DNA of 41,171 nt, taken from the NCBI GenBank assembly GCA_002118135.1, contig BDIU01000129.1, positions 1-41,171 of the forward strand, in the 5' to 3' direction. Origin of the DNA: Trebouxia sp. TZW2008. Its lineage: Eukaryota > Chlorophyta > Trebouxiophyceae > Trebouxiales > Trebouxiaceae. The notes under the pieces are model-generated. The model did no database searches. It was not told the DNA's origin and saw only the letters and a list, made by a program, of their open reading frames with translations. Both the position numbers and the translations under genes were made by a program. Shown here in pieces: positions 21,701 through 32,902 of this stretch (position 1 is the first letter of the stretch; each line of letters starts with the position of its first letter).

Positions 21701-24700
21701 CTAGGTGCTGCTGGCCTTGGTGACTGCCTTGGTACCTTCTGTGACTGCGTGCTTTGACAATTCACCAGGCATGAGAAGCCTCACTGCACACCATGTTGGG
21801 AGTCAGTAATCCAATCTTGTTAAGAACTCACGCTGATGTTTCTGTGACATGGGTCAGAGTCAGCTTAGGGTAAACCCTAAACCCCAAAAAAGTTCTGAAA
21901 GTCTTTGCAGTCTACACAGTATAATGTATACGCATGAGTGTACAAACTGCCAAGAAGATGCACACACCCACAGTTCGTGCCTCTCATGTTGACAGGTCAG
22001 CGTTCTTGCTGATACAGCACAGTCTGTATGCCTCTGACATGTTCCAGAGATGCTATGTGTGCGCATGTGTCTGAAGCTCAGAACAAAGTTTGCATGCCCA
22101 TGTGCAGTTTGAATCTGCCGCCTTGACAGAGTTGCCTTTGTGCTGATGCCTACAAAGCAAGCTCATAGACTCAAGCTTCGAAAAGTGAATACCTACAGTT
22201 TGGATTCCTCGGCTTGACAGGGTGGCGTCCTTGCTGATGCGGCACAGTCTGGATGCCTCGACCATGATCTGATTGTGGCATGTGTGTGTATGTGTCTGAA
22301 GCTCAAAACTTAGTGTGCATGCATACCTGTTGTCTACATCTTGCAGCTGTATAGGGTAACTACAAAGTAATCTCCTGCTGCTGTAGTCTGCATGAGGTTT
22401 GTACACATACAACATCAAATGTGTACATACCTGCTGTTTGGATCTCGCGGCATGACAGGGTAGCTTTCCTGCTGATGCTGCACAGTCTGGACGCCTTGAC
22501 CAGGACACATTTGTGTGTGTACGTGTGTCTGAAGCTCGGAACAAAGGCGGCATGCATACCTGCAGTCTGGATCTCTCGGCTTGACAGGGTAGCTTTCTTG
22601 CTGATACGGCACAGTCTTGAGGCCTCCACCATGATGCGGTCAAACATGTCTGTAGCAAAGGTCTGCATGACTTGCATGCCTTGCTTTGAGATGCCCACGT
22701 CTGGATGCACCTCTTTCAAAACTCTGCATCAAACACACACCACAATGCTTGACTTGTCACCATAGTGCTTGACTTGTCACCACAATGCTTGACTTGTGAC
22801 CATAATGCTTGACTTGTCATTACAATGCTGGACTTGTAACAATAGCAAAACATGTGGTCAAGGTGACAATGCTAACGAGGGTGCAGTCTGCACAATGGGT
22901 TTGTCGTGAGCTGCAGATGTCAATGTATTCTGATTGCAAATAGCTCATTGTAACCATGATGTGAGGGCATGGGAAAGCTGCACAACATGCAACAGTCTCT
23001 CTGAGCACAAGCAGTCCTAGCATCCCAGCACATGTGTCAGGCAACTGGAATGCAGCGGGCTGAACTGAAAGGCGTGTCCACAGGCTGCAGCTTACTTATA
23101 GATGTAGGTTTTGTACGTCTCTCCAGAGCGCTTTTTGCGCTTTGCAGCTTTGCCTGAGGGCCTGCCTGGCCTCTTGTTGGACCCAGCTTGGCTGCCTGCA
23201 TCAGCCAACACAGACTTTGCATAGGAATGTTGTTACTCAAGAAGCACGACAGATGCTGTCACGGCATTTCTGGTGAACACAGCTTGGCTGCTGCAGGCAG
23301 CCTGCAGCAGCCAACAAACCCATTTTGCAAAGAAGTGCTGTTGCATATGAAGCACAAACAGCTGCTGTCATAAGACTTCTGGCAGACACAGCGTGGCCAT
23401 CTGCACTTTTGAACAAAGCCTTTGCATGGGAATCTTATTGCATCTCGAGCAAGAACAAACAGTCCCACTACTTTGGTACTGTGGTTGTTGTGGGTCATCA
23501 GACTATTGACAAGAGCGTTGGGCAAAAGATGTGCATTTGCATGCAACTGTGTTGATGCAGACAGCAGCGCCGCAGTCAAATGCAGAAGCAGGCCTCAAAC
23601 ACTTTGCATGACAGCTGACATGCCTGTGGGTGTCTTGGGTGCAGCCCCTTGAGGAGGCTTGGTCGGGGTCTGAGGGGGTTTGGCTGGGGTCTGGGGGGCT
23701 TTGGCTGGGGTAGGAGGCACAGCCCCCGATATGGGCTCGGCATCAAGCAGTTGAGCATCTTCATCCCTCACAGATTGCCCTTTGGCTGCCTTCTTAGAGG
23801 CAGGCTGCCTTTCGCTAGTGGGCTCAGCTGCCCTTTTGGCAGCTGCCCTTCCCTTCTTGACTGGAGTGGCTGGGGCTGACGCTGCAGCTTTACCCTTGTC
23901 TGCTTGTTTGGTGCGGCTGCCTGACTTTGCATGAGCCTGAGTGGCACAGGTAGATGATGAGTTGAGGACAGTGCTATGATGGGTTGAATGGATGTTTGCA
24001 CTGATGTACGCGCCACAACTGCAATCCTGCCACATCTTACTTCAGCTTAGCCACAAGTAGATCACTGCTGCATGCATATTGACAGAGCAACACAGGTAGA
24101 AGACAAGCATCTGTGCACATGATGATTGCTTACCGCATCAGCTGATTGTGCTTTGCTGGTGGCTTGAACTTGCTCTAAATCCTCAAGATCAGCGCCTTCA
24201 GCTGCAGACAAGAGGGTTATGTAAAGCTGTGGTTGCAGTCAAGAGCCAGCACATGCTTCAAAGAATCACAGCGCTCAGATCTCTGTATTGATCATCAAGA
24301 ACAGACCTGCTGGAATAGAGCTCTCAGGTTCCTCAACATAAGGTTCATCCTGTGCCTCTTCGCCAGCAGTGTCAGCTGGCACTTCTTCAATCTGATGCTG
24401 GGTGTCCGGCACGACGTCTGCACGGGCTGCATTTGAGCCTGCAGCCAGTCGACCAGGGCCTGCCTCGGTATGACGCTTGGTTGATGACTTTGTTTTGCCA
24501 CCTTGCAGCGGTTCGTGCAGCATTTCCTCTGCCTCTGATAGCAGCTCCTCTGCCTCTTGACTGTCTAGAGTGTCGTCTGCCAGCGGTTCGGCATCCGCAG
24601 CTTCCTGTGACGCTGGAAGTGCTGCGACCTTTGTGCCTTGGTTTCGATGGCTGACGGAGGATCGGGTCTGGCGACTTTCGACCACTTCCGCGACCGGACC

Positions 24701-24805
24701 CTCCTCGTCACCTTCCCGTTCGATGCGCACAACATCGATGTCTTCATGCGCTCGGGTCACGCGGGTGACGCGACCCTTCTTGCCCGAGCTAGCAGGGGTC
24801 GGCAT
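21701..24805 (-). CDS. Histone H2B-fold protein with very long N-terminal extension
   Basis: The exons on the minus strand are 24805-24307, 24201-24134, 23936-23624, 23195-23096, 22723-22560 and 21783-21701, joining to about 408 residues. The last three exons give an H2B core: [54 protein letters not shown], and [19 protein letters not shown] then AVTKASST. The lysine equivalent to the conserved H2B ubiquitination site (VTK near the end) is kept. Ordinary H2B is about 120-140 residues. Here about 310 precede the core: an acidic segment (many Glu, Asp, Gln), a Lys/Ala-rich part ([11 protein letters not shown]) and Pro/Lys/Thr repeats ([14 protein letters not shown]). The exon 3 donor is either GCATGT (23623) or GTGTTT (23602). 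Both keep phase. All other junctions are unambiguous. It likely acts in chromatin; whether it replaces or supplements ordinary H2B cannot be seen here. Confidence 0.85.
21960..22515 (-). repeat. Five decayed copies of the end of H2B exon 5
   Basis: On the minus strand the segment encoding VEASRL through SREIQTA plus donor (true copy about 22640-22555) recurs in the following intron around 22510-22430, 22415-22325, 22275-22190, 22165-22095 and 22050-21965, with spacings of about 129, 95, 143, 91 and 136 bases. The copy at 22275-22190 still encodes [19 protein letters not shown] and ends in a GTATTC donor. Others have frameshifts or lost donors. Confidence 0.9.
22743..22840. repeat. Short tandem repeat (about 21-24 bp unit)
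   Basis: Four to five units of AATGCTTGACTTGTCACCAT-like sequence lie head to tail in the intron between H2B exons 4 and 5. The units differ by one to three bases, as in a minisatellite. Confidence 0.85.
23195..23440 (-). repeat. Tandem copies of the H2B exon 4 acceptor region
   Basis: The acceptor region (+ strand CAGCTTGGCTGCCTGCATCA then GCCAACA, about 23183-23212) and its flanking intron recur at about 23279-23320 (CAGCTTGGCTGCTGCAGGCA) and, more weakly, at about 23389-23420 (CAGCGTGGCCATCTGCA). The shared order includes AACACAG or GACACAG before, and TTTGCA after, each unit. Spacing is about 100-110 bases. Confidence 0.7.
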
Positions 24806-25106
24806 GCTGTGCAGATGGCAAGCCTTGCAGGAAAGGTCTCAGAGATGACAATCACAGAAACGGGTCATTCGATCGACGATACGCCCCTTGACGTATATTG
24901 CAGTGTTACTCGCCAGGTGGACCGATCGCGAAGACCTTGACACCTCCTACGACATTGCACCGTTTCTCAAATCCATGCGTCAGTGAACACCTCTGCGAAC
25001 TGCCCGTTGACTTCAAATCTTGACTTCCGGAAAGGCAAAATCGCAGTCAAATTTTTCTTGCGCGCGAAGCGCTGTCAACTGCAAGTCTCACACTCGACCC
25101 AGGTCC
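24806..25106. promoter_or_regulatory. Divergent promoter region between H2B-like and orphan genes
   Basis: The two start codons face away from each other across about 300 bases, so this must hold both promoters and leaders. The segment 25066-25097 (GAAGCGCTGTCAA then CTGCAAGTCTCACACTCGA) is nearly the same as 11081-11110 upstream of SOUL copy A. I see no clear TATA box. Confidence 0.5.
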
Positions 25107-27602
25107 ATGTTCGTCTCACCCGCGTTTGAAGAGCTCACAGGGACTTCTCCAGACAGAGCAAGTGGTGAACAAAGATCGCTCCCTTCGTCCGTGCACGATC
25201 CTTCAGCTATGGACGACTATAGCAGTGGCACAGCCTACAATGAGCAGAGAGGTCGCGGCACGTCTGAGCTAGACAGCTATCAGCGCGAGCTGGCACGACA
25301 GCTTTCAAGTGTTGATCAGCGGACTTTCCATGAGGTCAAGCAAGCAGTTCAGCTTGTGGTTCAGCAGCAAAGCGGCTCGAGCAGTCTGCAAAACCTCATT
25401 CAGGTGCAGCTGTTGCAAAGCAAGAGCTGGTTCAGGTTTCCTGCACAGTTGTACGCCTGTAGTCTAGAATGCGCCAGCACTTCACAGCATTAGCCAAAGC
25501 AGCATGCCGCCTACCTGCTCTGAGATCATAACTTGCAACCTGCAGGAGACCAGAGAGCGTATACATCAAGTCTTGCAAGGCCAGAGCCAAGAAGGACAGG
25601 GCTACTTTGCCTCTGTTGCAAACGCAGTCACTTCAGCTGGTAGTGCTATTGGTCAGTTTGGCAACCAGATCCTGGGTGGTGGGGAGGTGAGCTCATGATG
25701 CTTTGGGCTTTTGAACGTCTCTCAACAGCCGTCAATTTGCGCACATGCCCTGCAGATGTTCCCTTGCATCCTGCGCCTGTAAGTTGTTGTAGTGCTGGAG
25801 CAACAAAAGCTTTATATCACTCAGCTTGCTAGTGCCTTTTGATATCGCTGTTTCAAGCATTCAGCAGCTTTATATGCTTAGGCTAATGCACATTGACCCT
25901 TTGCAAGCACTGCAGCACATTGCCTTGCACTCACAGGTTGCCTTTGGTTCCCACGCCTGCCTTGCATTGCCGACAGCAGATGCCATTCATTCTGATTGCA
26001 TGTTGGCTACTGACTGTTGCTTGTTGGTTGTGGCAGATACAAGAAGAGGTGACAAATGAGGACGCCTCCCTGAAGGCTGAGGAAGCATTGCAGCCATTGA
26101 GAGACTTTGCACAGAACCAGCAGTCAGGCAGGCAGTACAGCCAAAACTCAGCCCCAGGAAGCGCTTCTCAGCACGCAAGTCAGGCAGGGAACTGGACAAC
26201 AGGCGAGACTGGCAGTGAGGCAGCAGACTCATACGCAAGGGACGCTACTGACAGAGCAAGGAATGTGCGTGAGCAGCAGCTGAATGAGATGAGCAACAAC
26301 CAGTGTCAGATGCGTGGAAATGAACAGTCTGCGTTCTCAAGGGAGGAGGAGCTGTCTGCGCCTACAGGGTATTTCACAAGGCAGTCCACAGGTGGTCAGG
26401 AATCTGGCCCCGGCAACGAGAGATCGGCCTTTCAGCACACAACAGAGGCAGGCAACTGGACTACAGGGCAGACGGGAAGCGAGGCAGCACACACTTATGA
26501 GAGTGATGCCACTGACAGGGCACGCCAGGTTCGGGAACGCCAGATGGAGCAGGGTGCATTGCAGAATGCTGGCGATCTTCAGGTGAGCTCAAACAGTCAC
26601 CCAAGCAATCAATCAATTGATGTCCAATCAGTGCGCATTGCAGGATGCTGGCCAGTTTACGTGAGCGCAAACAACCAACCAACCAATCAATCAATCAGTC
26701 ACTCAATGAATTAATCGATAAATTCATTGATCAGTCAACTGGCCAATTGTCAGTCAATCAAGGTGCGTTGCAGAATGCTGGCAATCTTCAGGTGAGCTCA
26801 GGCCATCAATCAATCAGTCGATCAGTCCCCCAATCAGTTGTCAGTTGAGCAGGGCATTGAAGAATGCTGGCAATCTTCAGGTGAGCTCAAAACAGAGTCA
26901 AATTACGAAACAATTGACAATTGATCCATGTGAACATTGATCAATCAATCCATCAAGCAAGCACCCAATCAGTCAGTCAGTCTATCGTATAGTAAGTCGT
27001 CAAGTTAGAGCGGAAGCACCTGTCACATATTTGACACCACAATAACACGTGAGCTTGACATGAATGCACATCCAGAGCCTGCTGACAGCACCCGTCCTTG
27101 CAAGATCAACAGGCACAATAAACTCTTGTTGTAAGGACACTTGATGTAAGGACAATCTCGATGTAAGGACAGTGCTGTTGGTGACCAATTACTGCATTCC
27201 GGCTCTTTGAGTAAGGACAACTTGATGTAAGCACAAGTTTCTTGGTTACCAGAGCAGTCGTTACAACAAGAGTTTACTGTAATTGTATGCATTTGATTCT
27301 TTCGCACCCTCCACAGCCCAAAGATGCAGATTGTCATTGTGCGTTTGATGCTTCACAAGGTCTTGACTGTTGAGCCTATGAATCTGCTACCCAATACAAT
27401 GCCTTGCAACACACAGCAGACGACAGGCCGTCTGATGCTTGACACACATTCTCTAACTCCAGATGATGTCTTGTTGCAGGAGATGCCTGTCGAAAAGTTC
27501 TCCAGAAGCAGTCACCATCAAAGTGAGACAAACTCCCTGCATGGAGATGCTCAGAGGGTTGGCCTCGAGGAGGCGCGCAGAAGGGCCAGGCAGCCATTCT
27601 GA
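25107..27602 (+). CDS. Orphan hydrophilic protein with duplicated GNWTTG repeat
   Basis: The exons are 25107-25403, 25546-25686, 26037-26582 and 27480-27602, all phase 0, giving 368 residues. I do not recognise a family. The protein is rich in Gln, Ser, Glu and Ala. Exon 2 has a Gly/Ala/Ser segment (ASVANAVTSAGSAIGQFG). Exon 3 has two direct repeats of about 35 residues, AGNWTTGETGSEAADSYARD and AGNWTTGQTGSEAAHTYESD, each followed by ATDRAR and VRE, which look like amphipathic helices as in LEA-type stress proteins. There is no signal peptide or membrane segment. It shares a promoter region with the H2B-like gene. The last exon is supported only by phase and an open frame to TGA. Confidence 0.65.
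26620..26892 (+). repeat. Three decayed copies of orphan-gene exon 3 end
   Basis: The exon end plus donor (GGTGCATTGCAGAATGCTGG, CGATCTTCAGGTGAGCTC at 26551-26590) recurs at about 26630-26668, 26761-26800 and 26848-26889. The last two keep an intact CTTCAGGTGAGCTC. CAATCAATC-type simple sequence fills the spaces between. Confidence 0.9.
27110..27282. mobile_element. MITE with pogo-like terminal inverted repeats, intronic
   Basis: The left end (CAATAAACTCTTGTTGTAAG, 27115 on) is the inverted complement of the right end (on the minus strand CAGTAAACTCTTGTTGTAAC from about 27279). The roughly 170-base interior has no coding capacity and contains several GATGTAAGGACA-type subrepeats. The right end is flanked by TA. 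It sits in the last intron of the orphan gene. The end resembles the element at 1-60. Confidence 0.7.
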
Positions 27603-28545
27603 GTGCAACATCTGGCGTGAAAAGCAACGGAATGGCAGGCAACAAGGAAAAGAAGAGTCTATGCCATTAAGCATCCTAATGCCAGCCTTTTTGTCAGTCG
27701 AGGCACCCTCCAGTTGCTGCGTTTAGAGTTTTAGCGGTTGCTGGTCTGAAAGCAGCACTACCACAGCAAGGATGGTACTGCACACTTGTGGCCTGTCCTT
27801 TGCCCTTACCTGTGCGTAGCAGCTGTTGTACTGTGTGTGATACAGTGACTTATGCCAGTGATCAGTTGTAGCAATTTTGGCATGCCCTCATGCCCAGCGT
27901 CAAACCAAAAGGCATGCATAACTGCATTGCAGTCAAGCAGAGCACTTGTGTGTTTCCTTGTTGTACATACATGACTCGCGCCAGGGCAGTACCTTGTGAC
28001 ACTTCTACTTCAGACTGCACGTGTGCATCCATATCGATTTCAGCAGCGACTTCAGTCATGCAACACTCAAGCTGGTGCTGATCGCCATCTTGCAACCACA
28101 CTTTGGTCTGAGACCACGCCAATGCTGATGCAAACCAGGTCCTGTACATGTTCGTAAGTAGCTCATTCGTTTGACTTGCTTACAAGCCTTGACCCTTAGA
28201 GTCAATGTGAATCATACGCATGTCTTTTGTGCCAACTTGACATACTCCAGCCTTAGCTTTCAGGTGAACGGCTCTCCAAACACATCCTATTGATCAAGAC
28301 ATGAAAACCTTCTGCAAGTGCAAGCTGCAACTTGCAAAACGGCTGAAGGTGAACTGAAATCATCACGTAACTGACTACCAGCACGTGCGTCAACTGCTCT
28401 GCTTGATGGGTGTGATCAGCTACGTTGTCTGCAGCAAAGCAGATCAGGACTTGGATCCCTGCGCATTCCTGTCATCGCTGTTGTCTTTAGTAGTTGGCTG
28501 CTGATAACTGAGCTTAGACCACTGATAAGGGGTCAGCACTTTTGC
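27603..28545. other. Intergenic region before the molybdenum cofactor gene
   Basis: No convincing exon or repeat is seen. It should include the 3' end of the orphan gene and the promoter of the MoaA-type gene. Confidence 0.5.
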
Positions 28546-31500
28546 ATGCGAAAGCTTGCACTTTGTGCGTCTCGTACAGCGGTAGACAAGGCACTACAGC
28601 AGCGCATCTTGCACACGTGGGAAGCGTCAGCTGCGCCTGCAGCCGTTGCAGTTGCCGAGGAGGATCACAGAACCCGCTTATCAGCTGACCATGAACGCCG
28701 CATACAAGAGATGTTCAAGGCAAACGCAGACGCGAATGCAGAGCCTTCGCATTTGCCAGAATCCAGACGGCGACGCGACATGCCTTCTGCGGATGAAGTT
28801 GCAGCCAGGTTGACCTCCAGCAAAGGCGCTAGCTGCTCTAGCTCTCCATCAGGACCAGACTCAAACACAGGAGTTGACTGGCGAGAAGCTTTAGCCATGC
28901 TGCAAACTCCAGATAGGCAGCAGGCTCAGCAGAGTATGCTTACAGACAGCTTCAGGTATGTAGCCTTGGTTGCACGCACACAAAGCCGTTTCATTTTCAG
29001 CTTAGTCAAAAATCTGCACTGAACAATGCAGGCGGCAGCATACATACCTGAGGATTTCGCTCACTGAAAAATGCAACCTACGGTGCATGTACTGTATGCC
29101 TGAAGAAGGCACTGACCTAACTCCCACAGATGAGCTGCTGACAACCTCAGAAATCTTGCGCTTGGTAAGAAGCATTTGTCAGCAACCCAGCTCGGCTCTG
29201 CATGTCAAACGCAATTGCCTGCATATCTGTTGTCGTCATTGCTGCGCTATGGCTGAACCCCCTCGTCTGCACCAATGGGCGACTTGAAGCGCATCAAGTT
29301 TCACTGGCGTGTACGCTGATAAATCTACATTGATGCATTGCTCTGAACGCAAGATTGCATCCTGCACAAAATTTGTTATGTGGTCAAATGGCATGCTGCA
29401 GGCAAAGCTGTTTGTGGAGGGTGGAGTCACCAAAATCAGGCTGACAGGCGGGGAGCCCACTCTCAGGAGGGACATTGTGGACCTGACTGGCCAGCTGAAT
29501 GCCTTACCAGGCTTGAGGTCCATAGGCATCACCACCAACGGCATCGCCCTGAGGCGCAAACTTCCAGATCTGCAGGCTCAAGGTGATACATCAAGCTCTG
29601 AAAGTTTGAAGTCACTTGTGGACCAGGCACTCGTAGCCTGTCGCTATGCAGGAAGGTTGCGTGCCCACCAGACAGATTCACGTGTGCTGAGGTTGTGATG
29701 CATTGTCCAAGGGACAAGGCCCTGTTTGAAAAACTGAAATGCCATTGTCAGCAGCTCTTGACAAAAGCACGCTGTAATACGCCTGACAGCTGTCAGCTCC
29801 AAGACAAGCGCTGCATACTTGTTCAAGCCTGTCCTCAGCACGGCTTTGCAAGAATCCTCAATGTCAAGAAGCTCAATAGTTAACACTGATGCGCTTGGGG
29901 CAGGGCTGAGCTTGCTGAAGTTCAGTTTGGACACTTTGCTGCCTGATCGCTTTGAGCAGATGATGAGGCAGCGAGGGCATGCGCATGTGCCTGTTGAATT
30001 TGAGTTTGGACACTTTGGTGCCAGAGGGCCTGGACAGATGCGCAAGCAGATACTAACACTCATGCTTTCTTGATACAGGGCTGAGCTTGCTGAATCTGAG
30101 TTTGGATACTTTGCGGCCTGACCGGTTTGAGCAGATGACGAGGCGGCGAGGGCATGGGCGCGTGCTTGAGACCCTGGATCAGGCGCTCCAACTGGGTTTT
30201 GATCCTGTCAAGGTAACAAGCAGTCTGTGCTCTGGCATTCCTGTTGTCACATCATGCGCATTGCAGGTGGCATGCATTGCAAATCAGGTCAACAGTCCAT
30301 GAAATTGTCTTTTCACTTCTGGGTGCAGTATTCTACTATAGCCGTGGCAGCGTCTGCGCACATGTGCATCACATGAACATATCAGTCAACGGTCAGTGTT
30401 CTGTCAATGCTTGGAGTCCTGTCCAGTTTTACAGTTATGTCCAATTTTTCAAAGGCTGAAGAGCTGCACTCTCTGGATGTGAGTGCCTTTCGTGGCATGA
30501 TCAACTGATCATTCACAAAGTTCTGATTGCCAACTCTATGTTGCAGTTCTGCTGTATCTATCTATGCAGGTGAATGTTGTGGTAATGCGTGGCGTCAATG
30601 ATGATGAAATAGCAGACTTTGTTGAGCTGACCAGAGACCGCGCTGTGAATGTGCGCTTCATTGAGTATATGCCCTTTGATGGGAATGTGTGGTCTGACTC
30701 CAAGATGGTGACATACAAGCAGATGTTGGCGGCTGTGCAACAACGCTTTCCAGGTGGATTGCAGCGAATGCAGGTAATCTTCTGTCTGAGCTTTCAAAGC
30801 TTCTGTATGCACCTGTCTCGGTCATATGACCTCACTGATCGGTGGCTGAGGCTGGTGACAATGATGATGATGCATCTGCTTGATGCATAAGAAGCTGTGC
30901 AGCAACAGATGCCTGCAGATTTGAGACCTTGCAGATTGACTTACTACAACATACTGCACTATGTTTGTGTATCTGCTGCTGAAGACGCACCTCTGGTGTG
31001 ATTTGCCCGGATCGTGTTATCTGCTTGTTCACGCCTTGTGCAGCCAAGCCTGTGAATGTTGATTTGTTTGTCTGCATGACAGGTCTGGCACACTTAAAAC
31101 AGCAGCAGGATCTGCATACTAGAGCAAAGGCTGTGGCCCTGCTGAGTATGCTTGCATGTCTGCCAAGTGCCTTGCATCTGTCAATGATAGAAGAGCAAGA
31201 CGCTGGAGCTTTTCAGCTTCAAGGCTTTGACACAGACTGCTACATGTCCACAGTGATCTTTCTTCAGTTACTGCACAGGTTTTGACATTCACAGATAGTC
31301 TTGAGGCAAGTGCTACAGACAAATCTGGCTCTGGCTGTTTTTCAGGATCCTAAGCATGAAGTAGCCAAGAACTTCCACATTCCAGGCTTCAGAGGCTCAG
31401 TGTCATTCATCACATCCATGACCAGCGCTTTCTGTGGGGACTGCAACCGATTGAGGCTCATGGCTGACGGCAATCTGAAGGTACACCACTAAAGTGACTG

Positions 31501-32087
31501 CACTGCTTACCATTAAATGTTCTTACACAGATTCTGATGTAGCCAAGATAGAGTGATTGCTTCCCAATTGCCTTGTCCTTGTATCAAGAATGGTGTCATA
31601 GCAGGTGTCCTTGTCAAAAGAAAATTCAGTGACGTGCACAATAGCAATTTGCGTTGAAGCATGATTCTTGACAGGCTGAGCGTGAGAATGGAATGCTGCT
31701 GCAGTGCAAAGTGGCAGCAAGCTGCTTAGTCTTGGCAATAAGTGTGCATCAATCTGTTTTTTTGTCCGTTCTTGGAGCATCTCAGCACGCGCTCTGGCAA
31801 ACATTCAACTCCACTTTCGCATGTTTGTGAAGTGAACTGTGTCCCAGTTTTGCACCAAATGCATCGTGAAAAGCTTCACGGCATCAAATAGATCGGAGGC
31901 TCGTGTGCAGGTCTGTCTCTTTGGGTCAAATGAAGTCAGCTTGCGAGATGCAATGCGAGAGGGGGCTAGTGATGATGATTTGCGGGTCATCATATCAGCT
32001 GCTGTGGACAGGAAAAAGGCTGCTCATGCAGGGATGTTTGAGATAGCCAAAAACAAAAACAGAGCCATGGTTCACATTGGTGGTTGA
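28546..32087 (+). CDS. GTP 3',8-cyclase, molybdenum cofactor step 1 (Cnx2/MoaA)
   Basis: The exons are 28546-28955, 29032-29164, 29402-29582, 30079-30212, 30570-30773, 31346-31480 and 31911-32087. They join in frame to 457 residues. This radical-SAM enzyme turns GTP into the precursor of cyclic pyranopterin, in mitochondria in plants. The N-terminal cluster motif is CNLRCMYC (about residue 151). Then come [42 protein letters not shown] and [11 protein letters not shown]. The C-terminal cluster cysteines are in [11 protein letters not shown] and VCLFG. The protein ends in HIGG, the C-terminal double glycine needed for activity. About 135 extra N-terminal residues start with [20 protein letters not shown], suited to mitochondrial import. 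The start is the first ATG of the open exon. No gene for the partner MoaC/Cnx3 is seen nearby. Confidence 0.95.
29900..30062 (+). repeat. Two decayed copies of MoaA-like exon 4 start
   Basis: True exon 4 begins ACAG then GGCTGAGCTTGCTGAA (30079). A copy at about 29904 begins GGCAGGGCTGAGCTTGCTGA and still encodes [20 protein letters not shown] with an intact acceptor and open frame. A third, shorter version at about 29999 (TGAGTTTGGACACTTTGGTG) has indels. Both lie in the preceding intron. Confidence 0.88.
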
Positions 32088-32902
32088 TGACACTTTTTGT
32101 GTACCATTGAAGTCAAGACCTGCCAAAGCTGCTAGTTGTCAGCAAAAGTGTACAATAGCAAAGTGTTTGAATTCATTACATTCTGTATGATTTCATTTGA
32201 GAGTTTGCATGCAGTTTTAGTCGAGGCTATAGTGATGTGCTAGGCCCTACCATCTACTTCACTGAGTCGTTGCCATTAGTTTGCCTTGACTTGGTTCTCA
32301 ATGGCCGAGCAAAGATTGACTCCCATCTCATCAGACCAAGCTCAGGCTGAAATTACAGTTTTGAGGTAGCAGCGCAAGTTTCAGGCTGCTTGATGTGTGG
32401 CCAGACAGCATCTTCTGAATGTCTACAGTCAGACATTGCTGTGCATATCATGTGGGCAGGATGGTGTGTGAACACTTAGACATTCATGACGGTGTTCTAA
32501 TAGTATGACCAGCCACACAATAGCTGTTTGGGTAAAATTTGCACATGCATCTGCAGAAACGGCGCTGACAGTCATGCAAGTAACGTTCAGGCAGACTGCA
32601 TGCTGTATACCATACAGAGCAGCAATGGTATTGTCTGTGTTGGTCTGCATTTGTTCTTTCACGACTTGGCCGACACTTACTTTGCATATATGGTGCTTGC
32701 TTGAAACCCAGTGGCTTTGTGTTTCAAGTACCATAAATGTGGGCTGATCGGATGACATTGTGGGCACACAGCAACACTGTCAGATCTACAGCAAGGTATT
32801 GTACAACGTCAGGGATACATGTGTCTGCCTCTGTTAGTAATTCTGTAACAAAGCTTGCAATGTCTGCAGCTGCTGTAGCTGTAGCAGCTGATGATGCCCT
32901 GC
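32088..32902. other. Convergent intergenic region
   Basis: This lies between the stop of the MoaA-type gene and the stop of the VOC gene. No gene, RNA or obvious repeat is visible. Confidence 0.5.

Noticed and set aside
21865..21885. Telomere-like CCCTAAACCC sequence
   Set aside because: Only about one and a half units inside an H2B intron. Too short for an interstitial telomere, and not in a promoter position.
22743..22840. CRISPR-like array
   Set aside because: Units are directly head to tail with no unique spacers, in a eukaryotic intron. It is a minisatellite.
30898..31345. An additional MoaA-like exon between exons 5 and 6
   Set aside because: Exons 5 and 6 join in phase with the family spacing (LQRMQ to [10 protein letters not shown]), so the open frames here are intronic.
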